From Stenocarpella maydis (lineage: Eukaryota > Ascomycota > Sordariomycetes > Diaporthales > Diaporthaceae): a DNA stretch of 64,000 bases. Made by a program: the position numbers and the translations under genes. Positions 1 through 10,176 of this stretch are shown piece after piece. Location: the NCBI GenBank assembly GCA_002270565.1, contig NQMI01000021.1, forward strand, positions 439,044 through 503,043, given 5' to 3'. The stretch's first letter is position 1. Each line of letters starts with the position of its first letter. The notes under the pieces were generated by a model. That model searched no databases, was not told the origin of the DNA, and saw only the letters and a list, made by a program, of their open reading frames with translations.

Positions 1-1222
1 ATCTTCCTCGTCCAGACTCTAGTGTTCATTCCTCGGATAGCGACACGGTTGTGTGGCTTGGGCCAGTGGTACAAGGATGATACATCTTGCGTCGCTGCAT
101 ATGTCAGTCTTACAATTAACCGTTCTGAAGTCGCCTCATCCGCATAGATACGAGACGATGAGAGGAGCTGATGCCAATACGATCAAACAGATGCTTCTCG
201 TCGCTCAGTTTGTCCTCTGCATTCTTCGTAAGTCGCCCACTGCGGCATCTATCCGCACTAACCAACCTTCTGACTCGATCTTCAGAGGGAGTAATTGGAT
301 GCTATGTTCACTTTTGGGACCTCGACTTCGAGAAATTGCCAGACTTCTACAAGGTCAACTTCGCCCGCCAACAACTATATGCCATCACGCTTGCTGTTAC
401 CAAGTCTTCTATCCTCTTCTTCTACCAACGTATTTTTCCGGGTCAGAAGGTCAAACGCGTTCTCTGGGCAACACAATGCTTTAACATCGCATTTGCGATA
501 GCTTACTTTATCGCTCAATTTTTTGTATCACAGCCTCTCTACTGCGAATGGACCTTCGACCAGGGCTCTGAGTGTACCTACAACGACGTCTTCGATGGCT
601 CAGGGGCATATTCAGCTCTCAATGCGGCCCTGGACCTATGGATGGTTCTGCTGGCGGCCTTTTTGATTCGGAAACTGCAGATGAAGGTGGAAAAGAGGCT
701 CAGTGTGATCGCTGTGTTTGCTACTGGTTTCTTGTCAGTATTGCGTGCCGTGCATCCCAGTCCCCACGGACTGCTTTGTCTGACCACTTCTTTCTAGCAC
801 ATTCTGTTCAGCGCTATTCCGATTTATTATTTGGCGTCTTTCAGACGACAGTGAGTATCTGCCTCCATTGTGGTTCCTCAAACTCCACACCGATGTGCTA
901 AATGCCCCCTTTAGCCAAGGAAACCACCTTTCCGTCACTTACTTGGGCCGTATTCTACGCCGTCTATATTGAACTCACATGCTGTTTCATCATCGCCTGC
1001 CTCCCAGCAATAAGGCAGCTCATAGACAAGAAGATCCTACCTTCCATCAGACAATACGCGACAGGCATGTCTACCAAGGACAGAGAAAGCAGAGGAGTTA
1101 CCAGCATAGACATGGCCTCAAGGCTCGTGATCAACAAGACTCAAGAAACCTGGGTTACTGCAAGTAGGCTGGACCCGAATGCTAGGAAAGATGATGATTG
1201 GAATCCGGACAGGAGGGACTAG
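1..1222 (+). CDS. Fungal rhodopsin-domain integral membrane protein, 5' partial
   Basis: The 3' part of a polytopic membrane protein resembling the fungal rhodopsin-like domain family (often annotated as integral membrane or PTH11-like proteins); the ligand and role of this copy are unknown. The best-supported exons are about 148-227, 286-733, 798-850 and 915-1222, joined by GT-AG introns at 228-285, 734-797 and 851-914 whose phases agree. Family hallmarks are the TLAVTKSSILFFYQRIFP segment, a conserved-type Cys and Trp loop (YCEWTF) and at least four hydrophobic helices, followed by a charged cytoplasmic tail ending in PDRRD and TAG at 1220-1222. Coding-like sequence (IATRLCGLGQWYKDD) continues to the left edge, so the start lies outside the window. 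The splice near 103-147 does not keep phase in my reading, so the first exon boundary is uncertain. Confidence 0.75.
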
Positions 1223-1726
1223 AGGCCTACTAGCAGATAAGTCATCATTGACTAAATCAGGCATGTCTGTCTGGGCTTTGTAGCATAGAGAACGATATTA
1301 ACCCGTGCTAGTCAATACTCACTTGCTTTCCAGTGCTTGTTATCTGTTCAAGATTTCGAGGATGACATGCAGGTGCGTAGTACAAAGCATACACGAATCA
1401 ATTTCCATATCTCAAGATTTAATCATGCGGCCGAAAAATGGCAACACCTTTTCCATGTGTTCGAATGCTCACTATTTAGAACCCCTCTCCTGTTCTATTA
1501 TTTCTCACCAAAGAAAGAGCAACAAGCGTCTTAATCTCACCAGCTCCAGTAATTTTCCATGTTGTAATCGTGCCATACGTGTGCATTGAGAAAGGCGGAT
1601 TCAACTGTCATGATGAATGCAACACCTCCAGCACCACCAACCCAATTTAACTTCCATATCCGAAGCAGCTCCCTGAAAAAAGTACCATACAAAAAGCATA
1701 GCAGGTCCTTTACCTAATAACTATCC
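1223..1726. other. Intergenic, no gene seen
   Basis: AT-richer spacer after the rhodopsin-domain gene. Only short ORFs without family resemblance are present. It probably includes the 3' UTR. Confidence 0.6.
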
Positions 1727-2314
1727 TTGCCCGCAATCAATATACGCCCACCCAGCTTTTCCCATACGCTCACCCAGAGCTACAAAAAGCCACGCGTATA
1801 GCCCTATACAAAATTTAGTACCTCTTTAAAAAAAAAAAAAAATCTTCCTTTTGCCTACCCAGAACCCCTGCTATAGCTCTCTGATATCCCTGCTCTACCT
1901 CTCCTTTTTGAGGGCCACTCCCTCCCTCCCTTCCTCCTAAGGTCCCTATCCTCCTAAGGGCCCCTTCCTCTTAAGGGCTTCTTCCTTTAAAGGGCCTTTC
2001 TTTTTAAATAGCACCTCTCTTTAAAGGGCCCTTAGGAGGAAGGAGCCCTTAGGAGGAAGGGGCCCTTAGGAGGAAGGGGAGGGCCTCTCTAAAAGAAAGC
2101 ATAAAGCAGGGCTATCCCTAGCTATAGCAGGAATATTAGAGAGCTATAGTAGGGGTTCTGGGTGGGCGGAAGGAAGATTTTTTTTTTAAAAAAGAGGTAC
2201 TAAATTTTGTATGGGGCTGCACGCGTAGCTTTTTGTAGCTCTGGGTGGGCGCCCGCAAATCCTTGGGTGGGCATACAGAAAAAGCTGGGTGGGCGTACGT
2301 TGACTGCTTGCCCG
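1727..2314. mobile_element. Foldback (MITE-like) non-autonomous element with target-site duplication
   Basis: Two long arms are inverted copies of each other. The left arm starts GCAATCAA at 1733 and the right arm ends TTGACTGC at 2308. Paired landmarks include TACGCCCACCCAGC against GCTGGGTGGGCGTA, AAATTTAGTACCTCTTT against AAAGAGGTACTAAATTT, and CAGAACCCCTGCTATAGCTC against its complement. The arms meet near 2000-2020 in short repeats of the type CCTTAGGAGGAAGG. Both ends are flanked by TTGCCC (1727-1732 and 2309-2314), as expected for a target-site duplication, although adjoining bases leave the exact border uncertain by one. Most arm differences I noted are C/T or G/A, as RIP or deamination would give. 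No transposase ORF is present, so it would need a helper. Confidence 0.75.
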
Positions 2315-2493
2315 TTCTCTTTCCCCCCCATCTTAGTACACTTCGGTTGGGCCAAGCGAGTGCAAACGATACGATGGATATTGATCGTAGTGGTTTCAAA
2401 TGCTTTGGAGACAGGAATTATTTTCATATTTAACGATAGCTAATATTCTACTGCATGAGCGGGTACACCGCTTTCAAGTTGTCGGTGTTACAG

Positions 2494-3390
2494 TCATTGT
2501 GGCAACTCATATATCTTCCCCGAACCATTTAGCTCCGCCGGACGGTCGACCACAGGAAGCCCCGGGTGAAGGGTGTTCGGATATTCTGTTGCTGTGGCGA
2601 GAGTGCTGCGGCTTTCCAATGTATGTTTCTGGTTTGGCCTCTTCCCTCTGCCTCTCCCAGCACGCCTCCTCAACCACACCAAGAACGCTCCAAGTGCAAC
2701 GAGGAGTATGCCGACCACCACACCAACAGTAGCTGCGACTATGACCCCCAGATTAGTGGAACCATGGGCCGCCGGATCCGTAGCGGTTAAAGTCGGGCTC
2801 GTCGTCAACGTGACTGTCGTGGTGCCGGCCAAAGTGCCGCCGGCAGGAGTGGTTATGCTGGAGGTGGCCACCACGTTGAGGCCATTCACGGGCCAGCTCA
2901 ATACTGAGGTCGGCGATCTGGCAGGCATGTCGGTCGACGCAAAAGACCAGGTGATCCCCCCGGCCTTGGGTATTCTGAATGAATTCACCCACGTCAGCGC
3001 CTGTTGGGCGGTAACAGTCGATGTGCACTGCGAGGGGAACGTCGCCCTTGCGAAATCGGGAATGTTGAGTATGTAGTTTGACGGGCAGCATATCGTCTGT
3101 GTTGTGTGGCTGTCGAGTGTCGATGTATAAACTTCGTAGTATGCCTCAGGGCATGTGAAGACTGGACCCAGGACTGTCGTTGGCAGAGCATCTTGAGCCC
3201 ACCAGGTTGATGCTTCAGGTGGCCAGCAAGTGGATAGCCTGGTATCGACATTCTGCATATACCAAGGGTCCCATCCGAGAAAATTTCCGCCGAGTTGACG
3301 ATAAAGCCCCGAAGCACACTCGGGACCGGCTGAGGGCCAGGCTGCCGTCAATGGGAGGCACGCTGTTGTTGCTCCATTCATGGATGTCAT
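2494..3390 (-). CDS. Single-pass membrane protein with cysteine-rich ectodomain, function unknown
   Basis: An uninterrupted 298-codon ORF on the minus strand. Residues 1-160 carry seven cysteines, including the pattern FTCPEAYY followed about 20 residues later by ICCPSNY, which resembles a widespread Pezizomycotina family of unknown function. Residues 160-212 are Thr/Ser-rich and probably O-glycosylated. One transmembrane helix spans about 213-240 (LGVIVAATVGVVVGILLVAL) and is followed by a basic stop-transfer stretch (RRRAGRGRGKR). The last 55 residues form a cytoplasmic tail. No N-terminal signal peptide is evident, so the helix would act as a reverse signal anchor, or an upstream exon is missing. 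It lies between the foldback element and the dehydratase gene, about 180 bp from the element. No enzymatic motif is visible; a surface sensor or cell-wall contact role is only an inference. Confidence 0.7.
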   Translation of the reverse strand: MTSMNGATTACLPLTAAWPSAGPECASGLYRQLGGNFLGWDPWYMQNVDTRLSTCWPPEASTWWAQDALPTTVLGPVFTCPEAYYEVYTSTLDSHTTQTICCPSNYILNIPDFARATFPSQCTSTVTAQQALTWVNSFRIPKAGGITWSFASTDMPARSPTSVLSWPVNGLNVVATSSITTPAGGTLAGTTTVTLTTSPTLTATDPAAHGSTNLGVIVAATVGVVVGILLVALGAFLVWLRRRAGRGRGKRPNQKHTLESRSTLATATEYPNTLHPGLPVVDRPAELNGSGKIYELPQ

Positions 3391-4300
3391 GAAAGGTGTT
3401 GCGCCTACATTTTGTGGTACGGTCGGATGAAATTATGCTTGTATTGTCTCAGGCAAGCCCAATATTTCCATACAGTAAAGAATGTCCAGAAAGGGAATAC
3501 GGAATGGACAAAACAAGGGAATGTGATCAGAACTGAGTCCAACTCTGCTCCGGAAGGTCCATGGGCCAGGGCTTTATTTGAAAAACAGCATTTGTAGTTA
3601 GACCAGGCCGAAGCCGACCGGGCGGGCGGCCAAGGGGGCAGGTAGCGAAATGGCACAGACAGACTGCAAGACAAATAAGCACTGGGAGGGACAGCTCTGC
3701 ATTTCTCCTCTGATACTTTGGCCCCCGGTGAGACCCAATGCACCACCCCTGCGCAAGCCATAGGCTGTATAAGCCTTTCGCTGTACTCTCATGGTATACA
3801 CCGCACAGTGTTTAAGGCCAGTGATTAGGACTGGTCCAGAATTTGGATAAATCACAGATACAGCTGGGGGCTGCGGGTATTAGGTAGGGGCGATAGTCGT
3901 GGGTTGTTGGTGTAGGTGTTGCTGAGCATGGGTATTGTGCGAGTGACAGTTGTGGGAATATCAAGTAGCTAGGTGTTGGGCAATGTGCCCGGTGGGCCCG
4001 TGTACACTCAAATGCTCCCTTTCCGTAGTTGTGAATATGCGAGTCCTCTTGGAAGCACCAGAGCCATATGCTGATCCGTATTATGACGATAGCCCCCTAG
4101 GCTGATCCGGACCACATACAGTAAGTAGTATGCGCATAAACATTTTTACAGTGCCGAGCAAGACCTGCTGGGTCATGCGGAAACCAAAAGATATGTCGCT
4201 CCGTAATGAATGAATACTGAAGCGCAAGATGTGGCACCTAGTCACAGCACGCTCACAGACGCTTTGGTATCTCCGTCTCAAGCCCAACTACCGGCGCCTC
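3391..4300. other. Intergenic, no gene seen
   Basis: Contains the promoter side of the 298-aa membrane protein gene and the 3' side of the dehydratase gene. No ORF with family resemblance was found on either strand. Confidence 0.6.
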
Positions 4301-5577
4301 TCAAGAGCCAAACAACATCCCAAGTTTATCCAACCCGACATTCCCCCCACTAAACACAACACCAACATCCCACCCCTCGGCCCCAGCCTCCCGCTCCACC
4401 AGCGCCCGGAACTCCTCGTTGAAGAGCACGACGGCGAGCGGCACCGCGGAGCTGGGCTCGACGACGACCTTCATGCGCTCGAGGACGAGCCGCAGCGCCG
4501 CCGCGATCTGCGCCTCGGTGACGGCATACACGGCGCGCACCAGCCCCCTGTCGTGGATGATGCCCCAGGGCAACGCGCCGACGGGCGTGCGCAGGCCGTC
4601 GGCCACCGTCAGCGACGACACGCTCTCGACGCGCCTCCCAGCCGCCAGCCCGCGCCGGCAGTCGTCAGCGCCCTGGAACGAGGGCTCGGACCCGAACACG
4701 CGGACCCCCGTGCCCTCGCACGACAGCGCCACGCCAGAGAGCATCCCGCCGCCGCCGCAGGGCGTGATGATGGCGTCGAGGCCCTTCTTCTTGTTGCCCC
4801 CCCGCGCCGGCCTGTCCTCCGCCGCCATCAGCCCCGCCACCTGTTCCTGGAACTCGAGCCCCAGCGTCCCCTGGCCCAGGATGATGTCCGGGTGGTCGTA
4901 GGGCGGGACGAGCGTGGCGCCCGTCTCGGCCATCACGCGCGCGGCCACGGCCTCGCGCTCCACCGACGTCGACCCGCTGAAGACGACGTTGGCGCCGTAC
5001 CCCCTTGTCGCGGCGACCTTTCCCGGCGCCGAGATCTCGGGCATGACGATGTGCGCTGGGATGCCGGACTCGCGGGCCGCGAGGGCGAGCGCCTGCGCGT
5101 GGTTGCCTGTGGTATGCGCGTCTCAGATTGGGGAGATGGGTGGCGAGGGCGTGGGAGTGAAGTAGGCCCCAGCAGACAGAGGAACTCACCACTACTATGC
5201 GTGACCACCCCCCTCGTCGGCCCCCCACTGGCAACCCACCCCTCGTCGGCCTTGAGCCTCTCGATGGCGTGGAACGCCCCGCGCACCTTGAACGCCCCGA
5301 CCCGCTGCAGATTTTCGCATTTGAACCACAGCCTGATCACCGGCCGCGCCTTTCCCCTTGTGCCCGTCTCCTCTCCGGCACTCTCCTGTTCCCCACCATC
5401 ACCGGCCCCCCCCCGTGCCTCCATGTCCCCAGGCCTGTCCCCCGCCGGCGTCGACGCCAGCCGCGTGAGCGTCGAGTTGGTCAGCACGGGCGTGCGGTGG
5501 ACGTGCGGCCGCACGAGGTCGTGCGCTGCGACCACCGAGGCGCGTGTCAGGGGTGGGCAGGTCTTGGGGTCTGCCAT
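4301..5577 (-). CDS. PLP-dependent serine/threonine dehydratase or serine racemase-type enzyme
   Basis: Model: exons 5577-5190 and 5106-4301 with an 83-bp intron (5107-5189; GTGAGT donor, CACAG acceptor), giving 397 residues. It belongs to the fold-type II PLP family that deaminates Ser or Thr to 2-oxo acids or racemises serine. The motif CENLQRVGAFKVRGA carries the Schiff-base lysine in AFKVRG. HSSGNHAQALA is the substrate and carboxylate loop and is recreated exactly across the splice. The glycine loop CGGGGMLSG binds the PLP phosphate, and FSGGNVGLDKL is the C-terminal family signature. The length suits a catabolic dehydratase or racemase; the regulatory ACT-like domain of biosynthetic IlvA is absent. 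Residues about 42-77 are a Gly/Glu-rich low-complexity insertion. Dehydratase and racemase cannot be separated from sequence alone. Confidence 0.88.
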
Positions 5578-6795
5578 TGTATACCAGCGTGTGTGTGTGT
5601 GTGTGTGTGGTATTGTGTCTTTCAGCGATGCCCTTGTTGCTGTGTGAGAAGCGTGACGACGAGACGCCGTTTCAATGCCGCTGTATCAGTGGTCGTTGTG
5701 AGATCCAACTTGCCGGGGTCACTAGACAGATAGACGATTTAGATATAACGGTCAAGGAGGGATATCCAAGCGCGTATGTGCGGATATTTACGACGGGCTG
5801 AATGGACGCAAGCATGTGTAGCGTGTAAGCCAGTCGGTGATAAAAGTGGAGGTGGCAAGTCAGTTGGGCTTGAAACCGCGGCAAACGACAAGATGAGCAA
5901 GCAAGGAAGATGTCTACCCGGGGACCCGGGAGACCTTATAAACACTCAACCCTCGGCCGATGGCAGTTGATTCTCGACAGGACGACGCCTCCTGCGCAAA
6001 TGCGTACGACTTAGGAGGGCCAGTGGGACCGCCGAGATCGGAAGCCCTTTTGGTTCGAGTTGCATTTCTACAACCAGCATTTGGGACCTGATACCACATT
6101 TACAGGGTTTCCCGAGCGCCGGCAAAGCGGCTCAGAAATACAGGTTTGAGGGTTCCAGTAGATGTAGCAAGGTAGCAAGGTAGCAACGGTGGCGGCGTCG
6201 GTATAGGTACGGAGGCGCTCTGGCTGCTTGCTCTGGCTGCTTGCTCTGGCTGCTTGCTCTGGCGAACCCCCTCCGCACCATTTATTAGCTTAGGGTTAGG
6301 GCTAGGTGGCCCCTGGTGGGTCTAGCCAATGAGATCCAAGAGCTCGGATTGCCTAATTGGGAAGAGATGCGCCATGTCTGCTGGTTTGCGGGACCTCTTC
6401 AGAGCTTGAATTCTTCAAGCCATTCAGTGCTTCACGCCGTGCCCCTGCAAGAGCACCCAGCATCATCACCAAGCGAGGAAATCAAGGAATAGAAGAATCA
6501 AACCACCAGACCTTTTCTTCTTCCTCAAGCCCAAGATACCAGGGATCACCAAAAAGAGTAACTCGCGGATAAAAACATTTGGATATAAAGTACACAATCC
6601 CCTTAGACTTTTGTCCCACTCGCCCGCGCAAACAATATATGCACGTACTCTCCCATGGCCTAGGAAAGCCTCTCTTCCCCCCACACCAAATCTCGAGCAA
6701 ATAGACCAGCTCAAGTGATCAACAGCCCTCGTCAACCACTCGAGGCGTCTGCCACCTAGCCTTCGAGGCACCAAGCAATATGGATCGGGTCCATC
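5578..6795. other. Intergenic spacer with short tandem repeats and a telomere-like motif
   Basis: Contains a (GT)n tract at about 5589-5609, 12 bp from the dehydratase ATG. The 13-mer GCTCTGGCTGCTT is repeated three times at 6217-6255, preceded by AGGTAGCA repeats. A telomere-like stretch TTAGGGTTAGGGCTAGG lies at 6290-6306. No convincing gene is present; 6360-6795 probably includes the ilv5 3' UTR. Confidence 0.6.
6217..6255. repeat. 13-bp tandem repeat
   Basis: GCTCTGGCTGCTT repeated three times without mismatch, plus a partial fourth copy. Confidence 0.9.
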
Positions 6796-8275
6796 TTACT
6801 TCTGGTTCTCAGGGCGCAGGGAGCGGACGGCCTTTCCGGCGCGCCAGATCTCCAGGTTGCGGATCTCCTCCATCTCGGCCTCGAACTTCTCGCGGTAGTC
6901 GGGCTGGCCGTTGTAGTCGAGCGAGCGCTGCGTCTCAGTGCCGTTCTTGACCGACTCGTACAGCTCGTTGAAGACGGGCTTGAGGGCGTCCTTGAAGCGG
7001 GGCGACCAGTCGATAGCGCCGCGGCGGGCGGTGGTGGAGCAGGCCTCGTACATCCAGTCCATGCCGTTGGCGCCGATCAGGGGGTACAGAGACTGTGTGG
7101 CCTCCTCAACGGTCTCGTTGAAGGCCTCGCTGGGGGAGTGGCCGTTCTCGCGGAGGACCTCGTACTGGGCGAGGAACATGCCGTGTATACCGCCCATCAG
7201 GCAGCCACGCTCTCCGTAGAGGTCAGAGTAGACCTCCTTCTCGAAGGTGGTCTTGTACAGGTATCCGGAGCCGACGGCGACACCCATGGCGATGGCCTTC
7301 TCCTCGGCCTTGCCGGTGACGTCCTGGTAGACGGCGATGGACGAGTTGATGCCACGGCCCTCACGGAAGAGGGAGCGCACGGTACGGCCGGAGCCCTTGG
7401 GGGCGACGAGGATGACATCGACGTCCTTGGGGACGTCAACCTTGGTCAGGTCCTTGAAGACGGGGGAGAAACCGTGGGAGAAGTACAGGGTCTGCATTGA
7501 TGCACACGAGGTCAGCCATTGGGCGACAAGACAGAGGCGGGGGTGCGGGTGGCTCGCTGGGAATGACTCGCCTTTCCCTTGGTGATCTGAGGCTTCAGAT
7601 GGGGCCAGGTCTCGGACTGGGCGGCATCGGACAGCAGGTTCATGATGATGGTGCCCTTGCTGATGGCCTCGTCGACCTCGAACAGGTTCTTGCCGGGGAC
7701 CCAGCCATCCTGGATGGCGTCCTTCCAGGACTTGCCGTTCTTTCGCACACCGATGATGACATTGAGGCCGTTGTCACGGAGGTTGAGACCCTGGCCGTGG
7801 CCCTGGGAGCCGTAGCCGATCAGAGCGAGGGTGTCGTTCTTGAAGTAGTCCTGGGATTGCCGTCAGCAACTTTTGGCTCAGAGCGGCATTGAGGCTGCTG
7901 TGAGGTGGGAAGGGGAATGGGATGGGGAGGGGAGATTGGGTGCTGGGCGGGGGTAGGTGACTCACCAGGAGCTTCTCCTTTGGCCAGTCATCGCGCTCTG
8001 TGGGGGAGGTCCATCTAGAGTCAGAGACGGGCGCCAATGCATCAATTGAGGCTCGTTGGGGGCTCACCGTAGACGGTCTCCTTGTGACCGGCAAAGTCAA
8101 CAGTCTTGACGCCACGAATCTGCTGCTGGACGGGGCGGGCCAGAGCAGGGCGGGCGACGGCAGAGGTGCGCGAGGCGGCGTTGAGGGCAGCAACGAAGGT
8201 GCGCCTCTGGACCGTGTTCTTTGTCAATTGACGGGCGGCGGGCCGCAGGGCGGAGGAGAAACCTCTGGCAGACAT
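6796..8275 (-). CDS. ilv5: Ketol-acid reductoisomerase, mitochondrial
   Basis: Second common step of Val/Ile/Leu synthesis: NADPH-dependent isomeroreduction of acetolactate or acetohydroxybutyrate in the mitochondrial matrix. Exons: 8275-8068, 7997-7966, 7850-7572 and 7491-6796, giving 404 residues, close to the usual fungal length. The N-terminal roughly 55 residues are Arg/Ala/Ser-rich without acidic residues, a typical presequence. The Rossmann loop GYGSQGHGQGLNLRDNG is intact, followed by GVRKNGKSW. Catalytic-region segments YFSHGFSP, VAPKGSGRTVR and FEKEVYSDLYGERGCLMGG are all present. Introns 1 and 2 are GT-AG (70 and 115 bp). Intron 3 (7492-7571) starts with GC (AAAG then GCGAGT). Retaining intron 3 would add about 16 residues and then stop. 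Identification is near certain. Confidence 0.97.
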
Positions 8276-9042
8276 GTTGAGGGTTGTTCTGAGTGGAGAT
8301 TGGTGGGAAAAGGAGAGGGAAGGCAGCGAGAAGCGGGTTGAGAGGAGGAGGAGGAGGATGAGAAGTATGGTGTTGTGCGTTTTGACAGACCCAAGCTCCG
8401 ATCTTGGTCGACTCACCGAATGGTGTTGGACCAATTTTTTTCTCGTCAGCTCCGAGCTCGCTCGCCCGCCCCATCTCCCTTGGGTGGGACCCTGCAACCC
8501 CAGCACCGTGCAGGACGGCAGGCCCTGGGACAGGACAAGTGAGAATACACTACATCTCTCCCGGGGTTCCAAACGTTAGATTGTCTTGCGCATTTTCTGT
8601 TGGCAATTCTGGTGCCGCGAATCCACAAATTGCCCAATTTGTTAGCAAAAGACATCTTGGGTGGAGAAGTCCGCATTTAACGTTTGGGATCCAACGAGCT
8701 ATCACAGCTCATCAAATCAGCAGCCACATCTCTATATAAGAATTTCCAAACAGGATAATAGCTTGTTAGGATTTAGGTTCAGCTAATTTGCTAGGCATTT
8801 ATTGAGTTAAGCGCCTATTATGGTAATGTTATATTTGATGCAGCTTGTGCAGAGTAGTTTGTGAGTTCGGTCTTCTTGCCCCGGCCGAGCCTGCGTCGCT
8901 GCGACGGTGGGGCCAGGGTCCCGGCTGTGGGTTCAAATGTTGTGGGGGCGGACGAGACGGAGCCAGAGGAGCCATCAGAGCTCCTCCCAGCCCACGTCCG
9001 TCTGGGGAACAAGGGGGTTCCTGCCTCGGCCTGACTGGCCTG
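8276..9042. other. ilv5 promoter side and repeat-like sequence
   Basis: 8276-8700 is pyrimidine-rich on the minus strand and is the likely ilv5 leader and promoter. 8979-9020 is a 40-bp sequence (AGCTCCTCCCAGCCCACG onward) that recurs with C/T differences at 10134-10176. No gene is seen. Confidence 0.5.
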
Positions 9043-9542
9043 TCAGCCTGTTCCACGTACATAGAGTAGGCCCTTGAAGTACTCGGCGAGTGCGGCACAG
9101 TCGGCCATAATATCTTTGGATTTGGGAATCTCCCAGAACGAGTCCGTCCGGCGGTAGAAGAGGTCCCAGTGCACAATATCCTGCGCATCCCCGTCACACA
9201 TACCGGCCACGTTCCCAAGCAGATGATTGTAGCTCAACAGATCCATATACGCCCTCCGCGCGCGGTCTAGATCAGCCATATTCTCATCCTTGGCCAGATC
9301 GCAGACCCCAGAACCCCTCGAGGAGAGGGTCAGGAGCACACTAAGGTACAGGTAGTCGCGGAGACTATCCGCAGCAAGCAGGTCGAGCCCGAAAGAGTGC
9401 CCCAGCCTAGGTGCACGAACGCATGGATATCCAACTTATCATGGCGTGCCAGCAGCAACAGCGGTTCCATAACCTCGCGCCTAAGATAAGCATTTTCAGC
9501 CGACGCACCAAGGGCAGGCGGCAACCCAGCAGCCTCAATCAT
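9043..9542 (-). pseudogene. Frameshifted fragment of an unrecognised protein-coding gene
   Basis: Two minus-strand frames read like one continuous protein. The first is 9542 to about 9405 (MIEAAGLPPALGASAENAYL, then REVMEPLLLLARHDKLDIHA). The second is about 9400 to 9043 (HSFGLDLLAADSLRDYLYLS onward, ending FKGLLYVRGTG). They meet at CACCTAGGCTGGGGCAC, where a frame change is needed and no usable intron is seen. A possible acceptor (CTGATAC, then AAATCAG) sits just before the first ATG, so this may have been an internal exon. The 3' end abuts a sequence repeated at 10.1 kb. The peptide composition looks natural (charged helices), but I do not recognise the family. Confidence 0.45.
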
Positions 9543-9865
9543 CTGATTTTCAGAGTATCAGCATAACAGACGTTGCTGCTCGGCTCGGGCGCGTATCACC
9601 GGGTAATTTACTAAAGCGCCAGGGAACCCCAGCCTTTGTATCAACAGTGCAACATAAGGTCGTCATCCAGGCTGCCGTCAACGTGTCCGAAATACCGATG
9701 TTATAAGGCATCTGAGTAGACCATCCGGGTCTCTAGGCCGCCATCCTTCGATCCCGCAACCGTCTCTGAGTCCGGGATTAAAGTGCACCAGGACTCAACA
9801 CGCCGTTGGTACATCTCTCGGGGTGCAAATTTCGCCCGCTCGGTTTGTGAGGAGTCAGCAGACAC

Positions 9866-10125
9866 CTAGGGTTAGGGTTGTAAACCCAGCTCACCCGTGC
9901 TTACTGGATGATTGGTGAGTAATAGTGAGCCAAAGTGAGCTGCTATAAGCTTAGGTAAGCCTAAGGAAGCAACAACTAAAGAGTTAGAATATATAAGGAT
10001 ATAATTATTACTATAATAGATAGCTTTTATAGAATAAACTCTGTAACTTATTATTTAAAGTTTGTAATATCTTTCCTCCCAGAAGAGGGCCATATTATAC
10101 TAACCCCCCAGTCACGGACCGGACT
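9866..10125. repeat. AT-rich relic, possibly a degraded solo LTR
   Basis: Begins after a telomere-like CTAGGGTTAGGGTT (9866-9879) and continues as strongly AT-rich sequence (about 9960-10110) in an otherwise GC-rich area. The end, CATATTATACTAACC, resembles the ends of fungal copia LTRs, but no partner LTR, primer-binding site or internal region is present. Its identity is tentative. Confidence 0.3.
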
Positions 10126-10176
10126 ACCCCTCAAGCTCCTCCAGCCCACGCCTGTCCGGGGAACAGGGGGGGGTTG

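Larger units (their letters stand above)
8979..10176. repeat. Segment bounded by a 40-bp imperfect direct repeat
   Basis: The sequence AGCTCCTCC(C)AGCCCACG, then a C/T-variable stretch and GGGGAACA with a G run, is present at 8979-9020 and again at 10134-10176. The two copies differ mainly by C/T transitions and small indels. They flank the gene fragment and the AT-rich block, so the segment may be an insertion or a duplicated unit. Confidence 0.45.

Noticed and set aside
4229..5647. 472-codon plus-strand ORF
   Set aside because: Antisense shadow of the GC-rich dehydratase gene; His/Arg-rich nonsense composition.
9866..10125. Calling the AT-rich block a defined LTR retrotransposon
   Set aside because: No second LTR, primer-binding site, polypurine tract or coding remnant; kept only as a low-confidence relic.
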